Source: Arcobacteraceae bacterium (GTDB lineage: Bacteria > Campylobacterota > Campylobacteria > Campylobacterales > Arcobacteraceae). Taken from it: DNA of 24,373 nucleotides. A model generated the notes under the pieces. That model saw only the letters and a program-made list of their open reading frames with translations. It ran no database searches and was not told the DNA's origin. The stretch covers positions 1-24,373 of the forward strand of contig JALNYH010000027.1 of NCBI GenBank assembly GCA_023229945.1, read 5' to 3'. The translations under genes were made by a program, and so were the position numbers. Below, piece by piece: positions 7,607 to 14,838 of this stretch. Position 1 is the first letter of the stretch; every line of letters begins with the position of its first letter.

Positions 7607-9973
7607 ATGGCTTATTCTGAAACGGATACTAGAGTAAATTTAATAGACCCTATACTATATCAAGGTGGTTGGGATAATAGCCATATAGTAAGAGAGCATT
7701 TTTTTACAGAGGGTAGAAAGCTAATAGGTAACAAAAGAGGTAAAAGGTATTTTGTTGATTATCTTTTAATTTATAAAAATACACACTTAGCAATAATAGA
7801 AGCAAAAGCAGAAGATAAAGACCCACTTGATGGACTTCAACAATCTATTAATTATGGAGAAAAACTCAAAGTTGATTTTGTTTACTCTACAAATGGACAC
7901 ATGATTTATGAACACTCATTAATAAGTGGAAATGGTAAATTTGTAGAAAATTATCCCTCTCCAAGTGAGTTATTTGAACGAAAATTTGGTAAGATTGAAC
8001 CAAAAAAAGAGAGTATTATCACTCAACCATTTTTTATTAGTGATAAAAAGCCACGATTTTATCAACAAATAGCAGTTCAAAAAACAATAGAAGCAATAGC
8101 AAACAATCAAAACAGAATCCTCCTCACACTTGCAACTGGTACAGGAAAAACAAATATTTCTTTTCAGATTGTATATAGGCTTTTTTCTTCCAAGTGGAAT
8201 AGGGAAGGAAGTGATAGACGACCAAAAATACTATTTTTAGCCGATAGAAATGTACTCAAATCTCAAGCTATGAATGAGTTTAATCCTATGGAAAAAGATT
8301 TGGTTGAGATTACAGGTAAAGAGATAAAAAAACGCAATGGCAAAGTTCCAACTGCTGGAAATGTATTTTTTGCGATATACCAATCAATTGCAGATAATAA
8401 AAATAGAGTAGAAATATCTGAAGAAGAGAGTGAAGATGATGTATGTGGCTACTATAGACAGTATCCAAAAGAGTTTTTTGATTTGGTTGTAATAGATGAG
8501 TGTCATAGGGGAAGTGCCAATGATGAGAGTAGTTGGAGAAAGATATTAGAGCATTTTGATAGTGCGGTACATCTTGGGCTTACTGCCACACCAAAAAGAG
8601 ATGACAACGGAGATACTTACAAATATTTTGGTGACCCTATTTATGAATACTCTCTCAAAGATGGTATCAATGATGGATTTCTCACCCCTTATAAAGTAAA
8701 AAGAATCCAAACAAACATCGATGAATATAAATTTGACCCAAATGATATTATCACAGGAGAACTTGAAGAGAACATTATCAAACTAGAGCAATTTGAAAAG
8801 CAAGTGATCATCCCAAAACGGACAGAACTTTTAGCTAAAACTATCCTAGAAAATATAAATCCAATGGATAAAACAATAGTTTTTTGTGTCAATCAGTCTC
8901 ATGCAAATGATATGAAAATAGCTATCGATAAATACAAAACTATAAAAGACAATAACTATTGTGTGAGGGTGACTAGCGATGAGGGAGATATAGGGAGAGA
9001 TTTTTTGGAAGCTTTCCAAAATAACGACAAAGACATCCCTACAATCCTCACAAGCTCAAAAATGCTCACCACTGGAGTAGATGCCAAAAATGTGAGAAAT
9101 GTAGTCCTCACAGCACCTATCCGCTCAATGACGGAGTTTAAGCAAATCATAGGGCGAGGGACGAGAGTATATGAAGGGAAAGACTTTTTTACTATTATAG
9201 ATTTTGTGGGTGCTACCAATCTGTTTTATGATAAAGCTTGGGATGATGACCCTTTGAGCGTAGATATAAAAACTACAACAATAGATGATACACAGCCAAA
9301 GAATGAAGAAAAAGAGCAAATACCAAATAATGATATAGATAGTGTGACAAATGAAAAAGATGATGAAATCTATGGAGAAAAAGAGAAGAAGCCAAAAACA
9401 GACAAAGTAACCATAGATATAAAAGGGAAAAAGCTCAAAGTTATCAATATAGAGACCACTTATGTCGGCGATGATGGTAAACCACTCAAAACAAATGAAT
9501 ATTTAGAGCTACTTATTGGGATACTTGGAAAGTTTTATGATAATGAAGAGGGTTTACGAGAAATCTGGGCAAATCCAAAAAATAGAAAAGAACTGCTGGG
9601 TAAACTGCGAGATATGAATATAGACGAATCGCAACTAAACGACCTCAAACAAATCTTTGAAGCTGGGGAGAGTGATATTTATGATGTGTTGGCTCACTTA
9701 TCTTTCAATCTTGATATTAAAACAAGAAGTGAAAGAACCTTAGCAGTGGAAAACTCAAGCTTTATAGAAAAATACCACAACGATAAAGCAAAAGAATTTA
9801 TAGAGTTTATCTTGGAGCGATACCGTAAAGATGGGGTAAAAGAGCTAGATGAAGACAAACTAAGCGACCTTGTGAAACTCAGCGGAATTGAGAGAAATGA
9901 ACTCAAAAACTCTTTTGGAAGCTACAATATGAGGGATGAGTATTTTGAGTTGCAAAGAGAGATTTATAGATGA
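7607..9973 (+). CDS. hsdR: Type I restriction enzyme, restriction (R) subunit
   Basis: HsdR cleaves unmodified DNA after ATP-driven translocation by the HsdR2M2S complex. The N-terminal nuclease has the PD-(D/E)xK pattern: Asp in YFVDYLLIY (about 51), then Glu and Lys in LAIIEAKAE (about 65 and 67). The helicase motor has Walker A LATGTGKT (about 177), motif II VIDECHRG (about 295) and motif III LGLTATPKR. Motif VI lies in QIIGRGTRVYEG. A C-terminal helical region (EcoEI-R-like) docks on the methylase. I chose ATG 7607, not the in-frame GTG 7592, because AAAGGA at 7596-7601 is 5 nt before it; this gives 788 residues, normal for a short HsdR. Its stop overlaps the start of the first fic gene (ATGA). 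hsdM and hsdS lie about 5 kb downstream. Confidence 0.95.
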   Translation: MAYSETDTRVNLIDPILYQGGWDNSHIVREHFFTEGRKLIGNKRGKRYFVDYLLIYKNTHLAIIEAKAEDKDPLDGLQQSINYGEKLKVDFVYSTNGHMIYEHSLISGNGKFVENYPSPSELFERKFGKIEPKKESIITQPFFISDKKPRFYQQIAVQKTIEAIANNQNRILLTLATGTGKTNISFQIVYRLFSSKWNREGSDRRPKILFLADRNVLKSQAMNEFNPMEKDLVEITGKEIKKRNGKVPTAGNVFFAIYQSIADNKNRVEISEEESEDDVCGYYRQYPKEFFDLVVIDECHRGSANDESSWRKILEHFDSAVHLGLTATPKRDDNGDTYKYFGDPIYEYSLKDGINDGFLTPYKVKRIQTNIDEYKFDPNDIITGELEENIIKLEQFEKQVIIPKRTELLAKTILENINPMDKTIVFCVNQSHANDMKIAIDKYKTIKDNNYCVRVTSDEGDIGRDFLEAFQNNDKDIPTILTSSKMLTTGVDAKNVRNVVLTAPIRSMTEFKQIIGRGTRVYEGKDFFTIIDFVGATNLFYDKAWDDDPLSVDIKTTTIDDTQPKNEEKEQIPNNDIDSVTNEKDDEIYGEKEKKPKTDKVTIDIKGKKLKVINIETTYVGDDGKPLKTNEYLELLIGILGKFYDNEEGLREIWANPKNRKELLGKLRDMNIDESQLNDLKQIFEAGESDIYDVLAHLSFNLDIKTRSERTLAVENSSFIEKYHNDKAKEFIEFILERYRKDGVKELDEDKLSDLVKLSGIERNELKNSFGSYNMRDEYFELQREIYR

Positions 9974-10938
9974 GCTATAAACCACCATACACCATAAGCG
10001 ATAAAGTTTTGAATTTGGTAGTAGATATCACTACGCTTTTGGCAAAAGCAGATATAGCTTTCAGAAATGATGTACATCTAAGAAAAAAAAATCAAATCAG
10101 AACTGTGGTCGGAACTCTTGCAATCGAGGGAAACAATCTTGATATAAAGCAAGTCACAGCAATACTTGAAGGCAAAAAAGTCATCGGTACAGACAAAGAG
10201 ATTCAAGAGGTAAAATCAGCCATAAATGCTTATGAAAATATCGAGAAATTTGACCCATATAAAATAGATGATTTGTTGAAGGTACATGCTTTGATGATGG
10301 ATTTGCTTTTGGACAACAAGGGCGAGTTTCGAAATGTCAAAGTCGCCGTAAAAGGGGATGAGATTGTACATGTAGCTCCACCACCATCACAAGTCCCCCA
10401 TCTTGTCAAACAACTTTTTGAGTGGTTGCAAAAAAGTGAACTAAATCCACTTATTACCAGTTCCATCTTTCACTATGAGTTTGAATTTATCCACCCTTTT
10501 GTGGATGGCAATGGACGGATGGGGCGATTTTGGCAATCGTTGATTTTGAGTAAGTACAATCCACTTTTTTTATCTTTTCCTATAGAAAACATCATCAAAC
10601 AGCGACAAGATGCGTACTACAAAACTCTCTCTACTTGCGATATGGAGGCTGATAGTACACTTTTTGTAGAGTTTATGTTGGAGTGTATCTATGATGCGAT
10701 AAGTTCGGAGATAAGTTCGGAGATAAGTTCGGTAAACACAGATGAAAATATCCTGAGATTTCTTCAAAAAAACCCAAAAGCCACCATCAAAATCTTAGCT
10801 ACTACCCTCAACCTAACCACAAGAGCCATAGAAAAACAACTCGCCAACCTCAAAAAAGAGGGCAAACTCCAAAGAGTTGGAAATGCTAGAAAAGGGGAGT
10901 GGGTGGTGAATGATAATGGTATATTCAATGATATGTAA
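9970..10938 (+). CDS. Fic family protein with N-terminal inhibitory motif and C-terminal winged helix (first copy)
   Basis: Fic enzymes usually transfer AMP from ATP to a hydroxyl group of a target protein. The complete motif HPFVDGNGRMGR is at residues 175-186, so the site looks active. The inhibitory-helix motif (S/T)xxxE(G/N) is present N-terminally as TLAIEG (49-54), making it class II, which is held inactive until relieved. Residues 244-254 are a serine/glutamate linker made by a 12-bp tandem repeat. Residues about 256-315 look like a winged helix-turn-helix (LATTLNLTTRAIEKQLANLKKEG). The ATG overlaps the hsdR stop by 4 nt, so the two are coupled. The target is unknown. The C-terminal DNA-binding domain suggests a link to the operators just downstream. 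Confidence 0.9.
   Translation: MSYKPPYTISDKVLNLVVDITTLLAKADIAFRNDVHLRKKNQIRTVVGTLAIEGNNLDIKQVTAILEGKKVIGTDKEIQEVKSAINAYENIEKFDPYKIDDLLKVHALMMDLLLDNKGEFRNVKVAVKGDEIVHVAPPPSQVPHLVKQLFEWLQKSELNPLITSSIFHYEFEFIHPFVDGNGRMGRFWQSLILSKYNPLFLSFPIENIIKQRQDAYYKTLSTCDMEADSTLFVEFMLECIYDAISSEISSEISSVNTDENILRFLQKNPKATIKILATTLNLTTRAIEKQLANLKKEGKLQRVGNARKGEWVVNDNGIFNDM
10699..10734 (+). repeat. 12-bp tandem repeat inside the first fic gene
   Basis: The unit ATAAGTTCGGAG occurs twice, followed by a third copy changed in its last two bases (ATAAGTTCGGTA). It encodes Ile-Ser-Ser-Glu repeats in the linker between the Fic catalytic part and the winged helix. Because the unit is 12 bp, copy-number changes would keep the frame and only alter linker length. 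Confidence 0.9.
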
Positions 10939-11010
10939 AAAAAATTGCAAAATCTTTACATATAGTGTATAATATGTCAAAAAAAGTGAGAAATTTTGAC
11001 ATATTGGGTG
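10931..11010 (+). promoter_or_regulatory. Operator module, copy 1 (two dyads) between the two fic genes
   Basis: Dyad A: ATATGTAAA (10931-10939) and TTTACATAT (10955-10963), perfect 9-bp arms, 15-nt spacer; its left arm includes the stop codon of the first fic gene. Dyad B: AATATGTCAAAA (10971-10982) and TTTTGACATATT (10994-11005), perfect 12-bp arms, 11-nt spacer. Both arms read ATGT(A/C)AA, so the same protein could bind both. The 80 bases match 12097-12176 without gaps at 63 positions. Confidence 0.8.
10945..10973 (+). promoter_or_regulatory. Sigma-70 promoter of the second fic gene
   Basis: TTGCAA (10945-10950) and TATAAT (10968-10973) are separated by 17 bp. The -35 box lies in the spacer of dyad A and the -10 box overlaps the left arm of dyad B, so a protein on either dyad would block the polymerase. 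The second fic gene starts about 55 nt downstream of the expected start site, with GGGAG at 11021-11025. Confidence 0.65.
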
Positions 11011-11033
11011 ATACAAATAAGGGAGTCGTATAG

Positions 11034-12104
11034 ATGAAAGAGTTTATACCAAATAAATTGCCAATCAAAAAAGATATAGAGACAAAAGAGATTTTAAGAG
11101 CTACAATATCAGCTCATAAAACACTTGCGGAGCTAAAAGGTATAGCCAACTCTTTGCCAAATCAACAAATAGTTATCAATACTCTCGTCCTTCTAGAAGC
11201 CAAAGATAGTAGTGAGATAGAGAATATTATCACTACTCATGATGAGATTTATCGCTCTACTATTTCAGATAATTCACTTAGTAGTGACATCAAAGAGGTA
11301 CAAAACTACAAAGATGCTTTGTATCTAGGGTTTGAAATCATCAAAACAAAAAAGATGCTTAGTATCAATCACATCAAAGAGATTCAAGCTACACTAGAGC
11401 AAAACGATGCAGGGTTTAGAAAACAAAGTGGAACAGTACTCAAAAACCCAAAAACAGGAGAGATAAAACTTATCCCACCTCAAAACCCAAAAGATATAGA
11501 AGAACTTATGTCAAACCTTGTGGAGTATATCAATGATGCAAGTTTGGAAGAGTTTGATAGCTTGGTCAAGATGGCAATCATCCATTATCAGTTTGAGTCC
11601 ATCCACCCCTTTTATGATGGCAATGGACGAACGGGAAGAATCATCAATATCTTGTATCTTGTGTTAGAAGAGTTATTGGATGTACCAATACTCTATTTGA
11701 GTCGGTATATCATTAGACACAAGGCTGATTATTATAGACTGCTTAGTGATGTGAGCTTTAATGATGGGCTAAATGAGTGGATATTGTTTATCCTTAGAGG
11801 TGTAGAAGAGATAGCAAGAGAGACAATCCAGACTATCAAAAGTATCGAAAATCTGATGAACGAAACCAAAAACATTATCATAGAGCAAAAGCCAAAAATG
11901 TACAGCAAAGATTTACTAGAAGCACTCTTTTATCACCCATACACCAAAAGAGCTTTTATAGAAGAGCAACTAGGTATATCAAGACCAACAGCAACTAATT
12001 ATCTTAATGAGTTGGAAAATATAGGCATTTTATCAAGTAAAAAAATAGGTAAAGAGATATTTTATATTCATACCAAGCTTTTTGATTTGTTCAAGGATAT
12101 GTAA
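11034..12104 (+). CDS. Fic family protein with N-terminal inhibitory motif and C-terminal winged helix (second copy)
   Basis: The 356-residue protein has the full catalytic motif HPFYDGNGRTGR (191-202). It has a class II inhibitory motif, S-x-x-x-E-N (residues 59-64, in DSSEIENI). The layout is Fic_N domain, Fic core (about 100-240), then a C-terminal winged helix (about 290-350: AFIEEQLGISRPTATNYLNELENIGIL), as in SoFic-like proteins. It is only distantly similar to the first Fic protein, so this is not a recent gene duplication, although both end with Phe, then a residue, then Lys/Asn-Asp-Met and share the downstream operator module. The ATG at 11034 has GGGAG 8 nt upstream and an operator-overlapped promoter. 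Target unknown; AMPylation is expected from the motif. Confidence 0.92.
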   Translation: MKEFIPNKLPIKKDIETKEILRATISAHKTLAELKGIANSLPNQQIVINTLVLLEAKDSSEIENIITTHDEIYRSTISDNSLSSDIKEVQNYKDALYLGFEIIKTKKMLSINHIKEIQATLEQNDAGFRKQSGTVLKNPKTGEIKLIPPQNPKDIEELMSNLVEYINDASLEEFDSLVKMAIIHYQFESIHPFYDGNGRTGRIINILYLVLEELLDVPILYLSRYIIRHKADYYRLLSDVSFNDGLNEWILFILRGVEEIARETIQTIKSIENLMNETKNIIIEQKPKMYSKDLLEALFYHPYTKRAFIEEQLGISRPTATNYLNELENIGILSSKKIGKEIFYIHTKLFDLFKDM

Positions 12105-12176
12105 AGAAAATGGAAAAAATTTTACATGTATGGGATGTTATGTTAAAAAGAGTGAGGGATTTTGACATGTTGGGTT
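12097..12176 (+). promoter_or_regulatory. Operator module, copy 2 (two dyads) upstream of the OLD-type nuclease gene
   Basis: This is a gapless match to 10931-11010 (63 of 80 identical). Dyad A: ATGTAAA (12099-12105) with TTTACAT (12121-12127), again including the stop codon of the preceding fic gene. Dyad B: ATGTTAAAA (12140-12148) with TTTTGACAT (12160-12168), one mismatch, same 11-nt spacer. The positions matching the copy-1 promoter boxes are degenerate (TGGAAA and GATGTT), so dyads are kept better than the promoter. The remaining 12177-12245 is A/T-rich and ends with AAAGGGAG (12231-12238) before the next start. Confidence 0.75.
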
Positions 12177-12245
12177 ATAAAAAACTAGATTTTAATGATT
12201 TAAAAGTTCAAACATACAAGTAATAATAGAAAAGGGAGATAGTGA

Positions 12246-13808
12246 ATGGCGATACAAAAAATAAAATTACACAATTTTAAGAAATTTGAAACTTTAGAAA
12301 TAAATTGTAACGAAGAATTGAATGTTTTGATTGGTGACAATGAAGCTGGTAAAAGTACAATATTGCAAGCCATTGATTTAGTTCTTAGTGGAAGTAGAAA
12401 CAAGGTAGAAAGCATTGGTTTATCGAGTCTTTTCAGCAAACAGACTATTAAAGATTTTTTTACTGATAAACAGTATGAAAATTTGCCAAAATTATTCATT
12501 GAAATATATTTAACTGAACAAAATAACGAGTTTTTAAATGGTAAAAACAATTCTGAAACTAGAATTTGTGACGGATTAAAATTAGTTTTTGAGCCTGATG
12601 ATGAGGCTTCAAAAGATATAAAAGAGATATTGAGTCAAAGTGATGACAATTTTCCATTTGAATACTACACAATCAAATTCTATACTTTTGCAGAACAGCC
12701 ATATAGTGGATATAAAAAATATGTTCAACATTTATTTATTGATAGCTCACAAATAAATAATGAATATGCCACACGAGAATATATCAAATCATTATACAAT
12801 TCTCTTTTAGATGGAAAAGAAAAAAATAAGCATTTCAACGAATATAGAAGATCTAAAGATGATTATGTTGAAAAAGTTTTAAAAGATGTTAATGACAAAT
12901 TAGAAAGTGAAAAATTCGTTGTTCAAACAAATAGTAAATCCAACTTGGAAGCTGATTTAAATATTTCAGATAATGACGGTATTACTATTGACAACAAAGG
13001 AAAAGGACAGCAATGTTTTATTAAAACAAAGTTTGCTCTGGAAGTTAAAGCTGGACTTCGTGAGCTTGATGTGATACTTCTAGAAGAACCTGAAAACCAT
13101 TTGAGTCATCTTAATATGAAAAAGCTTATTAAAATGATACAAACTACTCACAATAAACAGATATTTATTACAACCCATAATAGTCTTATTAGTTCACGAT
13201 TAGATTTAAAAACATCAATACTTTTAAATAGTAATAGCAATCAGATTATGCGATTAAACAATTTAGAAAATGACACTGCAAAGTTTTTTATGAAAGCACC
13301 AGACAATAATATTTTAGAGTATGTATTGTCTAAAAAAGTAATTTTAGTTGAGGGTGATGCTGAATATATTTTGATGGAAGCCTTGTATAAAAATGTAACT
13401 AAAGAAGAGTTAGTTGATTCTGATATTCATATCATTTCGGTAGGCGGAACAAGCTTTAAACGATATTTGGATATTTCAAAAATTCTACAAATAAAAACTG
13501 CTGTAATTCGTGATAACGATGGAGACTACGAACAAAATATAACAGACAGATACAATGATTATGATGGAGTGTATATAAAAGTTTTTGCAGATAGTGATAA
13601 TAGTAGAAGTACTTTTGAAATATGTATCTATCAAGATAATAAAGCACTTTGTGATGAATTATTTACTACTCCGAAAAGAACATTAACTATACAAGAATAT
13701 ATGCTAAAAAATAAAGCTGATGTAGCATTTGAACTTTTAGATAAAAAAGCAAATGAAATTAGTGTACCTACTTACATACAAAAGGCTATAGAGTGGATAA
13801 AAGAGTAA
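12246..13808 (+). CDS. OLD-family ATPase / TOPRIM nuclease, GajA-like (Gabija-type anti-phage system)
   Basis: The 520-residue protein combines an ABC-type ATPase and a TOPRIM nuclease, the plan of OLD proteins and Gabija GajA. Walker A GDNEAGKST is at residues 30-38. A signature-like KGKGQQ is near 260, Walker B VILLEEPENHLS near 277, and the switch histidine ITTHNS near 308. The TOPRIM part has ILVEGDAE near 366 (metal-binding Glu) and RDNDGD near 422 (the D-x-D pair). In Gabija the ATPase controls DNA nicking by the TOPRIM part when phage depletes nucleotides. Together with the helicase that overlaps its 3' end this fits a class 2 OLD / Gabija-like pair. The ATG has AAAGGGAG 7 nt upstream. 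By eye it is more A/T-rich than the flanking hsd genes, suggesting separate acquisition. Confidence 0.8.
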   Translation: MAIQKIKLHNFKKFETLEINCNEELNVLIGDNEAGKSTILQAIDLVLSGSRNKVESIGLSSLFSKQTIKDFFTDKQYENLPKLFIEIYLTEQNNEFLNGKNNSETRICDGLKLVFEPDDEASKDIKEILSQSDDNFPFEYYTIKFYTFAEQPYSGYKKYVQHLFIDSSQINNEYATREYIKSLYNSLLDGKEKNKHFNEYRRSKDDYVEKVLKDVNDKLESEKFVVQTNSKSNLEADLNISDNDGITIDNKGKGQQCFIKTKFALEVKAGLRELDVILLEEPENHLSHLNMKKLIKMIQTTHNKQIFITTHNSLISSRLDLKTSILLNSNSNQIMRLNNLENDTAKFFMKAPDNNILEYVLSKKVILVEGDAEYILMEALYKNVTKEELVDSDIHIISVGGTSFKRYLDISKILQIKTAVIRDNDGDYEQNITDRYNDYDGVYIKVFADSDNSRSTFEICIYQDNKALCDELFTTPKRTLTIQEYMLKNKADVAFELLDKKANEISVPTYIQKAIEWIKE

Positions 13809-14821
13809 TCTTTGCCGTTGCAGGAGCAGGCAAAACAAAAACCATTATTGATAAACTTTCACTTGAAGAAAAAAGTTTAATAGTCACTTATACAGATAAC
13901 AATTATTCAAATTTAAAGCAAAGAGTAATAAAAAAATTCGGATACATACCAGAAAATACCAAAATATATACCTATTTTACTTTTTTGTATTCTTTTTGTT
14001 ATAAGCCATTTCTAGCAGATAGAGTTAAGGCGAAAGGCATATTCTGGGATATGCCATCAGTTGAAACATTAAAATTAGCAAGGGATAAGCCCTCTTTTTA
14101 TATGACAAAGCATAAACTGCTTTATCATAATAGAATTGCAAAATTATTTGAACAAATGAAAACCAATAATGATATTAACAGTAGATTGGAAAAATATTTT
14201 GATAACTTATTTATTGATGAAATACAAGATTTTGGTGGACATGATTTTAATTTTCTAAAGGAAATTACAAAAGCAAATTTAAATATTATGTTTGTGGGTG
14301 ATTTTTTTCAACATACATTTGACACCAGTACAGATGGAAGAACAAATCAATCTTTACATAAAAATTATATTACATACAAAAAAGAATTTCAAAAAATGGG
14401 ATTAACTATTGATACTGAAAGTTTAAATAAAAGTTATAGATGTAGTCAAACTGTTTGTGAGTTTGTAAATAATAATTTAAAGATTAATATAAAATCCCAG
14501 AGAAGTGATATAACAAATATCATTAATATAGAAAATGAGGAAGAAGTAAAAATGATTTTTAGAAACAACAGCATAATAAAGCTTTTTTTTCAAAAAGCTA
14601 ATACTTATGATTGTTATTGTATCAATTGGGGAAAATCTAAAGGTCAAGACCATTATCAAGATGTTTGTATTGTTTTAAATTCTACAACTTTAAAGCATTT
14701 TAAATCTAGTACATTGCATGAACTTGCTCCCTCAACAAAAAATAAATTATATGTTGCCTGTACAAGATGTAGAGGTGATTTGATTTTTATTGATGAAAAA
14801 AAGATTAAAAGTATTATATAG
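13793..14821 (+). CDS. Short UvrD-like superfamily 1 helicase, GajB-like partner
   Basis: The 342-residue protein keeps the main SF1 motifs: Walker A AVAGAGKT (8-15), motif II FIDEIQDF (about 140-147), motif III VGDFFQ (about 168-173), motif IV KSYRCS (about 211-216) and motif VI VACTRCRGDL (about 320). It starts almost directly at Walker A, without the usual Q-motif. It is well below the roughly 490 residues I recall for B. cereus GajB, so the 1B/2B insertions must be small or absent. No frameshift is evident. The GTG at 13793 overlaps the ATPase gene by 16 nt and has AAAGG 7 nt upstream, indicating translational coupling. The pairing with an OLD TOPRIM ATPase is the reason for the Gabija-like call; a distinct OLD/helicase subtype is possible. 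Confidence 0.75.
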   Translation: MDKRVIFAVAGAGKTKTIIDKLSLEEKSLIVTYTDNNYSNLKQRVIKKFGYIPENTKIYTYFTFLYSFCYKPFLADRVKAKGIFWDMPSVETLKLARDKPSFYMTKHKLLYHNRIAKLFEQMKTNNDINSRLEKYFDNLFIDEIQDFGGHDFNFLKEITKANLNIMFVGDFFQHTFDTSTDGRTNQSLHKNYITYKKEFQKMGLTIDTESLNKSYRCSQTVCEFVNNNLKINIKSQRSDITNIINIENEEEVKMIFRNNSIIKLFFQKANTYDCYCINWGKSKGQDHYQDVCIVLNSTTLKHFKSSTLHELAPSTKNKLYVACTRCRGDLIFIDEKKIKSII

Positions 14822-14838
14822 AAAAAAGGAAACAAAAC

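Noticed and set aside
12246..14821. PARIS or Septu system instead of Gabija-like
   Set aside because: PARIS carries its TOPRIM in a separate protein and Septu pairs its ATPase with an HNH nuclease. Here ATPase and TOPRIM are one protein and the partner has SF1 helicase motifs.
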